Counted from the first letter of the stretch, positions 26,295 to 35,379 are shown. The stretch: DNA of 64,000 nucleotides from Mesorhizobium loti (GCF_003148495.1 NZ_QGGH01000007.1:62001-126000), one strand, 5' to 3'. A program made the numbers and translations. Notes: generated by a model from the sequence alone, not told the origin.

Positions 26295-27674
26295 ATGACC
26301 TATCAGAATTATTCGCTGAAGCAGCTTCAGCAGATCGACGCCGCGCATCATCTCCACCCGTTCACCGACCACAAGGAACTGCGCGAGGCCGGCTCGCGCA
26401 TCATCACTCACGCCAACGGGCCGTTCATCTACGATTCCGAAGGGGCTGAAATCCTCGACGGCATGGCCGGGCTGTGGTGCGTCAACATCGGCTATGGCCG
26501 TGACGAGCTGGCCGAGGCTGCCTATGCCCAGATGAAGGAGCTCCCTTACTACAACTCCTTCTTCAAATGCTCGACGCCGACGCCGGTGCTGCTGTCCAAG
26601 AAGCTGGCGGAGATCGCGCCGAAGCACGTCAACCAGGTGTTCTACGGCTCGTCCGGTTCGGAAGCCAACGACACGGCGCTGCGTCTCGTGCGCCACTACT
26701 GGGCGCTGGAGGGCAAGCCGGAGAAGAACCGCATCATCTCGCGCAAGATGGCCTATCACGGCTCGACCGTTGCCGGCACGTCGCTCGGCGGCATGGATGG
26801 CATGCACAAGCAGCTCGGCGGCGCGGTACCCAACATCGTCCATGTCATGATGCCCTATGCCTATGAACTGGCGCTGCCCGGCGAGAGCGATCATGATTTC
26901 GGCCTGCGCGCGGCCAAGGCCGTTGAGGATGCCATCCTCGAAGCCGGCGCCGACAAGGTTGCCGCCTTCATCGGCGAGCCGGTGATGGGAGCGGGCGGCG
27001 TGAAGATACCGCCGGTCAGCTACTGGCCGGAAGTGCAGCGCATCTGCCGTAAATACGATGTTCTCTTGATGCTGGACGAGGTCATCACCGGCTATGGCCG
27101 CACCGGCGAGTGGTTTGCCGCCCAGACGCTCGGCATCGAGCCCGACACCATCACCACGGCCAAGGCGCTGACGTCGGGCTACCAGCCGCTGTCGGCATTG
27201 CTGGTCGGCGACCGCATCGCCTCGACGCTGGTCGAGAAGGGGGGCGAGTTCAATCACGGCTATACCTATTCCGGGCACCCGGTGGCCTGCGCCGTGGCGC
27301 TGAAGAACCTCGAGATCATCGAGCGGGAAGGGCTGGTCGATCGCGTCCGGAACGATACCGGCCCTTACTTCGCCAAGGCGTTGCAGGAGCGCATTGCCGG
27401 GCATGATCTGGTCGGCGAGGTGCGTTCGATCGGACTGATGGGCGCGATCGAGATCGTCAAGGACAAGGCGACCAAGGAGCGGTTCCTGCCGGCTGGAAGC
27501 GCGGCGGTGACCGTGCGTGACCACGCGATCGCCAACGGCATGATGCTGCGCGCCACCGGCGACACGATGATCCTGTCGCCGCCGCTGATCTGGACCCGTG
27601 ATACGATCGACATGGCCTGCGACCGCATCTCGAAGGCGCTGGATCTGGCGCAGGTTGACCTGCGCAAGCGGTAG
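26295..27674 (+). CDS. Class III (omega) aminotransferase
   Basis: 459-residue PLP enzyme of the acetylornithine/omega-amino-acid aminotransferase class. HPFTDHKELREAGSRIITHA opens the fold, FYGSSGSEANDTALRLVRHY binds the cofactor phosphate, LLMLDEVITGYGRTG carries the Asp that contacts the pyridine nitrogen, and TTAKALTSGYQPLSALLVGD holds the Schiff-base Lys. Substrate cannot be read from sequence; beta-alanine/pyruvate-type and putrescine-type enzymes look similar. Start chosen at the ATG preceded by GAGGAAAG. Confidence 0.93.
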   Translation: MTYQNYSLKQLQQIDAAHHLHPFTDHKELREAGSRIITHANGPFIYDSEGAEILDGMAGLWCVNIGYGRDELAEAAYAQMKELPYYNSFFKCSTPTPVLLSKKLAEIAPKHVNQVFYGSSGSEANDTALRLVRHYWALEGKPEKNRIISRKMAYHGSTVAGTSLGGMDGMHKQLGGAVPNIVHVMMPYAYELALPGESDHDFGLRAAKAVEDAILEAGADKVAAFIGEPVMGAGGVKIPPVSYWPEVQRICRKYDVLLMLDEVITGYGRTGEWFAAQTLGIEPDTITTAKALTSGYQPLSALLVGDRIASTLVEKGGEFNHGYTYSGHPVACAVALKNLEIIEREGLVDRVRNDTGPYFAKALQERIAGHDLVGEVRSIGLMGAIEIVKDKATKERFLPAGSAAVTVRDHAIANGMMLRATGDTMILSPPLIWTRDTIDMACDRISKALDLAQVDLRKR

Positions 27675-27817
27675 GGCTCGACCCTGGACCAGGCGTTCCT
27701 CAGCAGGGGAACGCCTGGCCTCGGGAACATGCTGAAGCGACGAGGGAACGAATTCCATCCCCAGCGCGTAGTGTGTGGGGCAGCGGCTGATTCGGCTGCG
27801 AGAAGGGGTTTGTTTGC

Positions 27818-28183
27818 ATGAGAAAGACCGGCAAGAGCCGACGGACGCAAGAAGCGGCCAGCATTGGCGGTGACCTGATGCTGGCACCGCTGGTGGCGAT
27901 GATGCGGCTGCCGTTGATGGCCATGGATGGCGGGAGCAGCCAGCCATGGAGCACGGAGACCGCGCGTGCGGTGAACGAGAAGACCGCGGCTATGGCCGAA
28001 GGCGCGTTTGCGGCGCAGATGTCTTTCCTGCAGTCGGCATCGCGGTTCTGGCCGGAAGTCTTTTCCGGTCGCACGCCGTCGCTGTTCAACGGTGTCGCCG
28101 CGGAGCGCTCGATCAGCGCCGCGCTGAAGCCGGCAAGCCGTGCCGTGAAAGCGAATTTTCGTCGGCTGTCCGACAAGACCTGA
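27818..28183 (+). CDS. Hypothetical protein, possible phasin-like
   Basis: 121 residues: a basic N-terminus, the stretch MLAPLVAMMRLPLMAMDGGS, then an amphipathic helix with EKTAAMAEGAFAAQMSFLQS followed by SRFWPEVFSGR. The amphipathic Ala/Gln/Met helix is like that of small phasins and phasin-like proteins, but I do not recognise a family. It follows the aminotransferase by 143 bases. Ends with a basic NFRRLSDKT. Confidence 0.6.
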   Translation: MRKTGKSRRTQEAASIGGDLMLAPLVAMMRLPLMAMDGGSSQPWSTETARAVNEKTAAMAEGAFAAQMSFLQSASRFWPEVFSGRTPSLFNGVAAERSISAALKPASRAVKANFRRLSDKT

Positions 28184-28265
28184 CCGGGGTTGCAGAACTT
28201 TGATTTTGCGCATCGAGGAGCGCATGCGCTAGAACCAGTCGGTGCAGTTACCGATGGGGGACACG

Positions 28266-28910
28266 ATGGCCGGACAACCGCTCAACCAGCCGGCTGAAAT
28301 TCCAGCCGAACTCGACCGCTGGAACTGGGGCGCCTTCTTCCTCAACTGGATCTGGGGCATCGGCAACAGCACCTTCGTCGCGCTGCTGGCGCTGATTCCT
28401 GTCGTCAACATCATCATGATCATCGTGCTGGGTGCGCGCGGCAGCCGCTGGGCCTGGCAGAACCGCGCCTGGCGCGACGCAGAGCAGTTTCGCAAGACGC
28501 AACGCAACTGGGCAATCGCCGGCCTTGTCGTCTGGGTTGTCGGGATCGGCGGCTGCGCGACGATGGTCGGCAGCATTCCCTACGTCCTGAAAGGCAGCGA
28601 TGCCTACCACATGACGATGGACAGACTTCGCGCCGACGACCGCGTCAAGGCCGCCCTCGGTGATGATCTGGCCGACAGTTTCTGGGTCGGTGGCCATCTC
28701 AATGTCAATGCGAATGGGGCTGGTGACGCCCAGTTCGGCATTCCGGTCCATGGCGCCAAGGGCAAGGGCACCGCCTACTCGACCGCTGTCCGAACGGCCG
28801 GGACGTGGAGCCTGCGCCTGCTGGTCGTCAGGGTCGAGGGAGCCGATGCGCCGATCGTGCTGATCAACGAAGATCATGTCCCGATCCCGAATGCTGCAAT
28901 CGGAATATAG
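28266..28910 (+). CDS. Coa1-like membrane protein
   Basis: 214 residues: a Pro/Glu-rich start, RWNWGAFFLNWIWGIGNSTF, two transmembrane helices (ALLALIPVVNIIMIIVLGAR and AIAGLVVWVVGIGGCATMVG), then an extracytoplasmic beta domain with LKGSDAYHMTMDRLRAD. The C-terminal domain resembles the cytochrome oxidase complex assembly protein Coa1. The start is the ATG before AGQPLN. Likely a stand-alone gene; a role in respiratory-complex assembly is inference. Confidence 0.7.
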   Translation: MAGQPLNQPAEIPAELDRWNWGAFFLNWIWGIGNSTFVALLALIPVVNIIMIIVLGARGSRWAWQNRAWRDAEQFRKTQRNWAIAGLVVWVVGIGGCATMVGSIPYVLKGSDAYHMTMDRLRADDRVKAALGDDLADSFWVGGHLNVNANGAGDAQFGIPVHGAKGKGTAYSTAVRTAGTWSLRLLVVRVEGADAPIVLINEDHVPIPNAAIGI

Positions 28911-29044
28911 CAGGGCAAAGCGCAAGATCGCGGCCTATACGCGATGCGACGGCTGACAGTTCGGATGGCTTTGTGGCGAGCGCCGCGCGGCGAAGGTGGT
29001 CGCCGACTCACCCTATGATCCGGAAGGCGCCCGCGGGCGCATGT

Positions 29045-29082
29045 GAGGCATCCCGGAGTACGATCCGGGCGGTCGATGCCTC
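29045..29082. other. Bulged intergenic hairpin
   Basis: GAGGCATC (29045-29052) pairs with GATGCCTC (29075-29082); directly inside, CCGGA pairs with TCCGG over a six-base loop, with six unpaired bases on the 3' side. The outer and inner stems make a 13-bp structure. Confidence 0.45.
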
Positions 29083-29293
29083 GAAACGCGCTGAAGGGCA
29101 AAACGCAAAAACCGCGCTCCATCGGGAACGCGGCTTTGCCAGATACGCATGGCGCTTCGCTACTCAAACACTTTGCGAAACTTACGGGCTCCGGTACGCG
29201 AGACCTGATCCGGAGCGCCGGGCGGATGCGATATGTCCGCCTCGCAATCCGTTTTATAGGGACATCGTTACCGCAGAGTTATCGAGAGCTTAA

Positions 29294-29316
29294 GCAAATC
29301 TAAATTTGCATTTTTT
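29294..29316 (+). terminator. Terminator-like stem with T-tract
   Basis: GCAAAT-CTAA-ATTTGC followed by A and six T on the plus strand. There is no plus-strand gene directly upstream, so it may end an unannotated transcript; on the minus strand it follows mmsB. Confidence 0.55.
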
Positions 29317-29356
29317 CTGCCGAAGAAAATCGGAAAAAGTCCGCCAAATCCGTTGG

Positions 29357-30241
29357 TTACGCTGGGTTACCCCTGAGAAAATTAATTATGCCGGAGAAAT
29401 CCGTGCCGCCATGTCCCTGGGCGTTGAACAAGGCATAGAGCTGGGCTGCCTCGGCGCCAAGTGGCGTCACAGCACCGGCACTTTGCGCGGCTTCCTGGGA
29501 CAACTTCAGGTCTTTCAGCATTAGTGCCGCTGCAAATCCTGGGTTGTAGTCCCTGTTTGCGGGCGAAGTCGGCACCGGGCCGGGCACCGGGCAATAGGTG
29601 GTCAAGGACCAGCATTGGCCCGACGAGGTCGAGGCGACGTCGAACAGCGCCTGGTGTGACAGACCGAGCTTTTCAGCCAGCACGAAGGCTTCGGCGACGC
29701 CGATCATCGAAATGCCGAGGATCATGTTGTTGCAGATCTTTGCCGCCTGTCCGGCGCCGTCGCCGCCGCAATGCACGATGCGGCCGGCCATCGGTTTCAA
29801 GACCGGCTCGGCAACGGCGAAGGCATCGTCGGAGCCTCCGGCCATGAAGGTCAGCGTGCCGGCCGCGGCACCGCCGGTGCCGCCCGAGACGGGCGCATCG
29901 ATGGACAGCAGGCCGTGTTTGGCGGCAATAGCATGCGCCTTGCGCGCCGATTCGACATCGATGGTCGAGGAATCGACGAACAGCGCGCCCTTTTTCACCT
30001 TGGGCGCGATGTCCTCGTAGACCGACAGCACATGCTTGCCGGCCGGCAGCATGGTGATCACCACGTCGGCATCCTTCACCGCGGCAGGTGCATTCGCCAT
30101 GATCGTCACGCCATGTTCTTTGGCGACGGTGAGGTTCTCCGGCACGAGGTCGAAGCCGTTCACCGCATGCCCCGCCTTGACCAGATTGGCGGCCATCGGA
30201 TTGCCCATGTTACCGAGGCCGATGAAGGCGATCGTCGTCAT
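29357..30241 (-). CDS. mmsB: 3-Hydroxyisobutyrate dehydrogenase
   Basis: Oxidises 3-hydroxyisobutyrate to methylmalonate semialdehyde in valine breakdown, using NAD+. The 294 residues hold the N-terminal Rossmann motif FIGLGNMGNPMAANLVKAGH, SIDAPVSGGTGGAAAGTLTF (substrate site) and the late GQAAKICNNMILG with the catalytic Lys. The start is the ATG before TTIAFIG; 25 bases after the acyl-CoA dehydrogenase stop. The two genes form a valine operon. Confidence 0.94.
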   Translation of the reverse strand: MTTIAFIGLGNMGNPMAANLVKAGHAVNGFDLVPENLTVAKEHGVTIMANAPAAVKDADVVITMLPAGKHVLSVYEDIAPKVKKGALFVDSSTIDVESARKAHAIAAKHGLLSIDAPVSGGTGGAAAGTLTFMAGGSDDAFAVAEPVLKPMAGRIVHCGGDGAGQAAKICNNMILGISMIGVAEAFVLAEKLGLSHQALFDVASTSSGQCWSLTTYCPVPGPVPTSPANRDYNPGFAAALMLKDLKLSQEAAQSAGAVTPLGAEAAQLYALFNAQGHGGTDFSGIINFLRGNPA

Positions 30242-30266
30242 TGTCTCTCTCCGAACTTTGGTGATC

Positions 30267-31433
30267 TCAACGGCCAATTAGCGCGCGTGCGATGATGACG
30301 CGCATGATCTCGTTGGTGCCTTCGAGGATCTGGTGCACCCGCAGGTCCCGCACCAGCTTCTCGATGCCGTAGTCGTGCAGGTAGCCGTAGCCGCCGAGCA
30401 GTTGCAGCGCATCGTTGGCGACGGTGAAGCCGGTATCGGTGACGAAGCGCTTGGCCATCGCCGACCATTTGCCGGCATCCGGCGCCTTGCGGTCGAGCTT
30501 GGAGGCGGCGGCATAGAGGAAGATGCGCGCCGCCTGCAACTCGGTCTCCATGTCGGCCAGCCTGAACTGCAAAGCCTGGAACTGATTGATCTTCGAGCCG
30601 AAGGCCTTGCGCTCGGCGGTGTAGGAAAGCGCCTTGTCGAGCGCCGATTGCGCGCCGCCCAGCGAACAGGCGGCGATGTTCAGCCGGCCGCCGTCGAGCC
30701 CGGCCATGGCAATGCCGAAACCAGCGCCTTCGCCCGACAAAAGGTTCTCCGCCGGCACCTTGCAGTCCTCGAAAATGACCTGGCGGGTCGACTGCATGTG
30801 CCAGCCCATCTTGTGTTCGTTGGCGCCGAATGAGAGGCCTGGTGCGTCTTTCGGCACGACGATGGTGGAAATGCCTTTCGGTCCGTCGGCGCCTGTGCGC
30901 ACCATGACGGCGTAGACATCGCTGTCGCCGGCGCCGGAGATGAACTGCTTGGTGCCGTTGAGGACATAGTCGCCGCCGCTCTTCACCGCACGCGTTTTCA
31001 GCGCCGCGGCGTCGGAGCCGGAGCCCGGCTCGGTCAGGCAGTAGCTCGCCAGCCATTCCATCGAAGTGAGCTTCGGCAGGAAGCGCTGGCGCTGTTCGTC
31101 ATTGCCGAAACGGTCGATCATCGAGGCCACCATGTTGTGGATCGAGATGAACGACGAAAAGGCCGGATCGGCATGCGACAACGCCTCGAAGATCAGCACG
31201 GCGTCGAGTCGGCCAAGTGCCGAGCCGCCGACGTCGTCCCTGATGTAGATGCCGCCAAGGCCGAGCGGCCCGGTCTCGCGGATCACATCGGCCGGGAAAT
31301 GCTTGTTGCGGTCCCAGTCGAGTGCGTTCGGCGCGACGCGGTCGGCGGCGAAGGCCTGCGCCATCTCCTGGATGGCGTGCTGCTCCTCGTTGAGTTCGAA
31401 CTGGCTGGTGCTCGCATCGACCGCGGCGTCCAT
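30267..31433 (-). CDS. Acyl-CoA dehydrogenase, isobutyryl-CoA type
   Basis: 388-residue flavoprotein. YCLTEPGSGSDAAALKTRAV binds substrate and FAD, and the C-terminal RVHQILEGTNEIMRVIIARA carries the dehydrogenase signature, like the isobutyryl-CoA enzyme ACAD8. With mmsB next in line the most likely role is isobutyryl-CoA to methacrylyl-CoA in valine catabolism. mmsA and the enoyl-CoA hydratase/hydrolase are not in this window. Confidence 0.92.
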   Translation of the reverse strand: MDAAVDASTSQFELNEEQHAIQEMAQAFAADRVAPNALDWDRNKHFPADVIRETGPLGLGGIYIRDDVGGSALGRLDAVLIFEALSHADPAFSSFISIHNMVASMIDRFGNDEQRQRFLPKLTSMEWLASYCLTEPGSGSDAAALKTRAVKSGGDYVLNGTKQFISGAGDSDVYAVMVRTGADGPKGISTIVVPKDAPGLSFGANEHKMGWHMQSTRQVIFEDCKVPAENLLSGEGAGFGIAMAGLDGGRLNIAACSLGGAQSALDKALSYTAERKAFGSKINQFQALQFRLADMETELQAARIFLYAAASKLDRKAPDAGKWSAMAKRFVTDTGFTVANDALQLLGGYGYLHDYGIEKLVRDLRVHQILEGTNEIMRVIIARALIGR

Positions 31434-31571
31434 GGCGTGCTCCCTAATATCTTCGACCTGTTGGCCTGTCGTTTTTGGCTTTGCGCGCGCACCAATCTAG
31501 ACCAATGATGCCGCCGCGCAACCCGACCCTTCGCGGAGCGGCTGTGCACCAATGCATGTCCGGAGTACAAT

Positions 31572-32186
31572 GTGACGACAAAATTCGATGACCTGCTGGG
31601 ACAGTTCCACGCATACCTTGCGTCCGTCGATCACCCCCTGGTGCGCGATGCCGTGGCCCGGATCGGCTGGGAGATGCCGGCCCGCACGCTGGAGCCACGT
31701 CCGCTTGCCTGCCTGCGTCATCTCGATCGCTCCGCCGAGCTGGCGCCGCGGGATGCCAAGCCGCTGGTGCAACTGCTTGCCGAGCGTCGGAATGATTTCC
31801 GTTGGGGGCAGACCTATGGCGAGGCGGATTTCGGAAAAGAGTTCATCGACAATTACGGCTGGCTGGAGGTGTTCGGCACGCGAGGCCACTTCGCCAATGA
31901 CGAGGTGGCCGCGGGCCTGCTGATCCTTGGGCCCGATATCGTCTATCCCGACCATCATCACGTTGCCGAGGAAATCTACATTCCGCTGACTGGCGGCACC
32001 GAATGGCGCATGGGCGAGAGCGGCTTTTGCATGCGCACGGCCGGTGAGGTCGTCCGCCATGCGTCCAACGTCAATCACGCCATGCGCACCGGCAAAGACC
32101 CATTGCTGGCGCTCTACATCTGGCGCGGCGGGCCGCTGGCGCAGAAATCCGACATCACCGGAACCGTGGCGCAGGGCAGGGGCTGA
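31572..32186 (+). CDS. Cupin DMSP-lyase family protein
   Basis: 204 residues. The cupin core reads YPDHHHVAEEIYIPLTGG and VRHASNVNHAMRT. Tyr125, His128, His130, Glu134, Tyr136 and His169 fit the metal and catalytic positions of DddL/DddQ/DddW lyases (YPxHxHxxxExY, then HxxxxxHA). These enzymes cleave dimethylsulfoniopropionate to DMS and acrylate. The start is GTG, since the overlapping ATG runs into TGA. The stop shares one base with the cobQ start (TGATG), so they are coupled. Whether DMSP is the physiological substrate is unknown. Confidence 0.8.
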   Translation: MTTKFDDLLGQFHAYLASVDHPLVRDAVARIGWEMPARTLEPRPLACLRHLDRSAELAPRDAKPLVQLLAERRNDFRWGQTYGEADFGKEFIDNYGWLEVFGTRGHFANDEVAAGLLILGPDIVYPDHHHVAEEIYIPLTGGTEWRMGESGFCMRTAGEVVRHASNVNHAMRTGKDPLLALYIWRGGPLAQKSDITGTVAQGRG

Positions 32187-33658
32187 TGGCCAAAGCGATC
32201 ATGCTGCAAGGCACGGGTTCGGATGTCGGCAAGACGGTGCTGGTCGCCGGCCTCTGCCGCGCAGCCAGGAAGCGTGGACTGAAGGTGCGGCCGTTCAAGC
32301 CGCAGAACATGTCGAACAACGCCGCCGTCGCCAATATTCCGGGCGACAATGCTGGTGGCGGCGAGATCGGCCGCGCGCAATGGCTGCAGGCGATCGCTTG
32401 CGGCGTGGCGCCCTCGGTCCACATGAACCCGGTGCTGCTGAAGCCGCAGACCGATGTCGGCGCGCAAGTCATCGTGCAGGGCAAGGTGTTCGGCGAAGCG
32501 CGGGCGCGCGACTACCAGGCGATGAAGGGCCGGCTGATGGATGCCGTTCTGGACTCCTGGGGCAAGGTCGGCGAGGGCGCCGATCTGGTCATCGTCGAGG
32601 GCGCCGGCTCGCCGGCCGAGATCAACCTGCGCAGCCGCGACATCGCCAATATGGGCTTTGCCGCGCGCGCCGATGTGCCTGTGGTGCTGGTCGGCGACAT
32701 CGATCGCGGCGGCGTCATCGCCTCAGTTGCCGGAACGCATCTGATCTTGCCGGAAGAAGACCGGCGCATGATCGTCGGCTACCTCATCAACAAGTTTCGC
32801 GGCGACGTTTCCCTGTTCGACGACGGCATCAGGTCGATCGAGAAATTCACGGGCTGGCGCTGTTTTGGCGTCGTTCCGTGGCTGAAGGCGGCGGCACGCC
32901 TGCCTTCGGAAGATTCGGTGGTGCTGGAACGGCTGACGTCCGGCGAAGCGCGCGCATTGAAGGTGGCCGTGCCGGTGCTTGGCCGTATCGCCAATTTCGA
33001 CGATCTCGACCCACTCAAGGCCGAACCGCAGGTCGAGGTGGTGTTCGTGCCGCCGGGAAAGCCGCTGCCCGCCGATGCCGGGCTGGTGGTCATTCCAGGC
33101 TCGAAGTCGACGATCGGCGATCTCCTGAAATTCCGCGAGAACGGTTGGGACCGCGACCTTCTTGCCCATCGCAAGCGCGGCGGCCATGTCGTCGGCATCT
33201 GCGGCGGCTTCCAGATGCTCGGCCGTATGGTGCGCGACCCAGACGGCATCGAAGGCAGCGTCACCGAGGCCGAAGGGCTCGGCCTGCTCGACGTCGAAAC
33301 GGTGATGGAACCGGAAAAGACGGTGCGCAATGTCAGTGCCCACTCGGTGCCGTTCGACCTGACGCTCGAAGGCTACGAAATCCATCTCGGCCGCACCACC
33401 GGGCCGGATACGCTGCGGCCTTCCGCCGTCATCAACGGTATCGATGACGGTGCTGTGTCGGCCGATGGCAAGGTGATCGGCACCTATATGCATGGCCTGT
33501 TTGGCGCCGACGGCTTTCGTGGGAGATTCCTCGAAAGCCTCGGCATCAAGGGCGGTGGCATCGACTACCGCGCCGAGGTCGAGCGGGCGCTGGACGAGGT
33601 CGCAGCCGAGTTGGAGACCCATCTCGACTGTGACGCGATCTTTGCGCTGGCTCGGTAA
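32186..33658 (+). CDS. cobQ: Cobyric acid synthase
   Basis: Amidates adenosylcobyrinic acid a,c-diamide at four positions with glutamine and ATP in cobalamin synthesis. The 490 residues have an N-terminal DTB-synthetase-like P-loop, GTGSDVGKTVLVAGLCRAAR, then PFKPQNMSNNA, and a C-terminal glutaminase with the nucleophile in GICGGFQMLGR and a His in GTYMHGLFG. No cobalamin riboswitch precedes it. It is coupled to the upstream DMSP-lyase-family gene by a one-base overlap; other cob genes are not in the window. Confidence 0.97.
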   Translation: MAKAIMLQGTGSDVGKTVLVAGLCRAARKRGLKVRPFKPQNMSNNAAVANIPGDNAGGGEIGRAQWLQAIACGVAPSVHMNPVLLKPQTDVGAQVIVQGKVFGEARARDYQAMKGRLMDAVLDSWGKVGEGADLVIVEGAGSPAEINLRSRDIANMGFAARADVPVVLVGDIDRGGVIASVAGTHLILPEEDRRMIVGYLINKFRGDVSLFDDGIRSIEKFTGWRCFGVVPWLKAAARLPSEDSVVLERLTSGEARALKVAVPVLGRIANFDDLDPLKAEPQVEVVFVPPGKPLPADAGLVVIPGSKSTIGDLLKFRENGWDRDLLAHRKRGGHVVGICGGFQMLGRMVRDPDGIEGSVTEAEGLGLLDVETVMEPEKTVRNVSAHSVPFDLTLEGYEIHLGRTTGPDTLRPSAVINGIDDGAVSADGKVIGTYMHGLFGADGFRGRFLESLGIKGGGIDYRAEVERALDEVAAELETHLDCDAIFALAR

Positions 33659-33676
33659 TTCGCGACGCAGGCTGGC

Positions 33677-34096
33677 TCAGGCCTTTTCGCCCGCCTTCGG
33701 CCAGTAGGTGCCAAACGACCAGACGTTGCCTTCCGGGTCGCGGCAGATGAACTCGCGGCTGCCATAGTCGCGGTTTGTCAATTCCTGGATGATCGTGGCG
33801 CCGGCCTTCCTGGCCTTGGCATAGGCGGCATCGGCATCATCGACGGCAATGTAGATCGACTTGCCGCCGCCTGAGCCGGGTTCGCCGACCATCTTGCCGT
33901 AGTCGTCGTCGCGCACCGCGCCCAGCATGATCATCGAGGAGCCGAAGACCAGTTCGGCATGGTGCACGACATCGCCTTCGCCATACCGGGCGCGAACGCT
34001 GAAGCCGAAAGCCTCGCCCAGCCAGTCGATCATTTTTGCCGCGTTCTTGTAGCGCAAAGCCGGGTAGAGGCGGGGCGCTTCAGTGGTGGTGGGCAC
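33677..34096 (-). CDS. VOC (glyoxalase/bleomycin-resistance fold) protein
   Basis: 139 residues with the paired beta-alpha-beta3 VOC modules: ALRYKNAAKMIDWLGEAFGF, VVHHAELVFGSSMIMLGAVR, SIYIAVDDADAAYAKARKAG and DRDYGSREFICRDPEGNVWS-like second half. The frame runs further upstream, but GTG before PTTTEAPRLYP has AGGAG six bases away and begins the domain. Substrate unknown. It lies next to the AraC regulator gene in the same orientation. Confidence 0.82.
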   Translation of the reverse strand: MPTTTEAPRLYPALRYKNAAKMIDWLGEAFGFSVRARYGEGDVVHHAELVFGSSMIMLGAVRDDDYGKMVGEPGSGGGKSIYIAVDDADAAYAKARKAGATIIQELTNRDYGSREFICRDPEGNVWSFGTYWPKAGEKA

Positions 34097-34223
34097 GGGA
34101 ACTCCTTCAGTCGGGTTGGTCGATGAACCCTGTTTGTGCATGTCGTTGTCCCAAAACCGCTGCGCACTTTTGGGCGACATGCATCACTCTGGTCGAAGGC
34201 TGTTCCAGCGTCTTGAAGAAATG

Positions 34224-35054
34224 TTACCTGACTGAGAGCGCGGTCGGCGTCTCGCCGGCAAGGTCGCGGAACTCGCGCACCAGATGCGCCTGGTCGGCAT
34301 AGCCACAATCGGCGGCGATGCCAGCCCAGTCGACGGTTTGCTGCCTCGACAGGCCGAGCGCGCGGTTGAAGCGGACGATGCGCGACAGCGTCTTGGGGCC
34401 AATGCCGATGGTGTTGGAAAAACTGCCGGCGAGATGTTTGCGGCTCCAGCCCAGCCTTTCGGCGATCGATGCAATGCGGGTCCGGCCGCCGGATGTGATG
34501 ATGCGGTCATAGGCCCAGGCGATTTCGAGCGGCGTTTCTGGGGCATTCTCGAGACGGGCGGTGACGAAGGCTTCGACCATGTCGAAACGCGTCGTCCAGT
34601 CCGGCGCGTTGCCAAGCCGTTCACGCAGCGCCAAGCCTTGCGCGCCCAGCACGTCGTCGAGGACGACCATGCTGTCGGCCAGTTCGCTCATCGGCAGGCG
34701 GAAGAAACGGCGTGCGCCAAGCGGCGTGAAGTTGACCTGGACGCAGCAGGCGCCGCCGAAGGATTCGATCACCACCGGTCCGGCATAGAGGCCGGCGGCG
34801 AAACTGGCGAAGCGGTCATTGTCGCCGGGCGCCTTGCCGAGGCCGATGGCGAAGGGTTCGGCGAAGCTGATGACCAGGGGTACGGTGAGCGACGCGTATT
34901 CGACGTTGCGAAGATGGCCGGCCGCCATTTCGCGATAGCCGCAAATATCTGAGACAATCCCCGCAAGTCGAGGATTGGGCAGGCGCCGGCGCATCTCAAA
35001 CCGCCCGGCGACGGATCGGTCCTGCTCTTGCCGGGGTTGCATCTCGACTGGCAT
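34224..35054 (-). CDS. AraC-family transcriptional regulator
   Basis: 276 residues. The C-terminal double HTH is ASIAERLGWSRKHLAGSFSN and AADCGYADQAHLVREFRDLA. The N-terminal ~170 residues form an AraC-type sensor with a VNFTPLGARRFFRLPMSELA segment seen in DUF6597-like domains. Upstream of and same orientation as the VOC gene, which it may regulate. No ligand can be deduced. Confidence 0.9.
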   Translation of the reverse strand: MPVEMQPRQEQDRSVAGRFEMRRRLPNPRLAGIVSDICGYREMAAGHLRNVEYASLTVPLVISFAEPFAIGLGKAPGDNDRFASFAAGLYAGPVVIESFGGACCVQVNFTPLGARRFFRLPMSELADSMVVLDDVLGAQGLALRERLGNAPDWTTRFDMVEAFVTARLENAPETPLEIAWAYDRIITSGGRTRIASIAERLGWSRKHLAGSFSNTIGIGPKTLSRIVRFNRALGLSRQQTVDWAGIAADCGYADQAHLVREFRDLAGETPTALSVR

Positions 35055-35102
35055 CGATCATCCTTGCGCCAAGTCAAATCTAGCAGACGCCGAGCCAGAA
35101 TC

Positions 35103-35130
35103 AAAAGCGCCCGGCTTTTGGCCGGGCGCT
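35103..35130 (-). terminator. Terminator of the small membrane-protein gene
   Basis: AGCGCCCGGC-TTTTG-GCCGGGCGCT, 10-bp perfect stem; read on the minus strand it is followed by TTTTG, 27 bases after the stop of the small gene. Confidence 0.85.
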
Positions 35131-35156
35131 CCTTGTCCCCACTTCAAGGGAAATGG

Positions 35157-35327
35157 TCAGGCGCCGCGCATCAAGCAGCCGCCGGCAAGCACGATGAAAG
35201 CAATAAGAACAATCCACACCGATGCGAGTGGAATGAACGCAAGAACGCCAAGCGCGGCGAGAACGCCGATGATGGCGATAACAACGGAGATAATAAAAAC
35301 GATCTGGGTAGGTGCGCTAAGATTCAT
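35157..35327 (-). CDS. Small two-helix membrane protein
   Basis: 56 residues, almost all hydrophobic: IVFIISVVIAIIGVLAALGV and IWVVLIAFIVLAGG-like second helix, then CLMRGA. It has its own terminator just downstream and a GGAGG-type site upstream, so it is probably expressed. No known family by eye. Start taken at the second Met (NLSAPTQIVF). Confidence 0.7.
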   Translation of the reverse strand: MNLSAPTQIVFIISVVIAIIGVLAALGVLAFIPLASVWIVLIAFIVLAGGCLMRGA

Positions 35328-35379
35328 GTGTGGCTCCTCCAACATGATTCGAACAGCGGCATCCTATCAGGGCGCGTGA

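Larger units (their letters stand above)
28911..29356. other. Gene-poor intergenic region with RNA-like hairpins
   Basis: 446 bases between convergent genes. It contains a bulged long-stem hairpin (29045-29082) and a terminator-like stem with T6 on the plus strand (29294-29316). The final ~80 bases are markedly AT-rich. No credible protein: an 86-codon frame ending inside the terminator stem is basic and low-complexity. A small plus-strand RNA ending at ~29316 is possible. Confidence 0.45.

Noticed and set aside
26220..27947. 575-codon minus-strand open frame
   Set aside because: Antisense to the class III aminotransferase, with no domain and shadow-type composition.
29043..29303. 86-codon plus-strand ORF
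   Set aside because: It ends inside the terminator stem and has low-complexity basic composition; no homologue is recognised.
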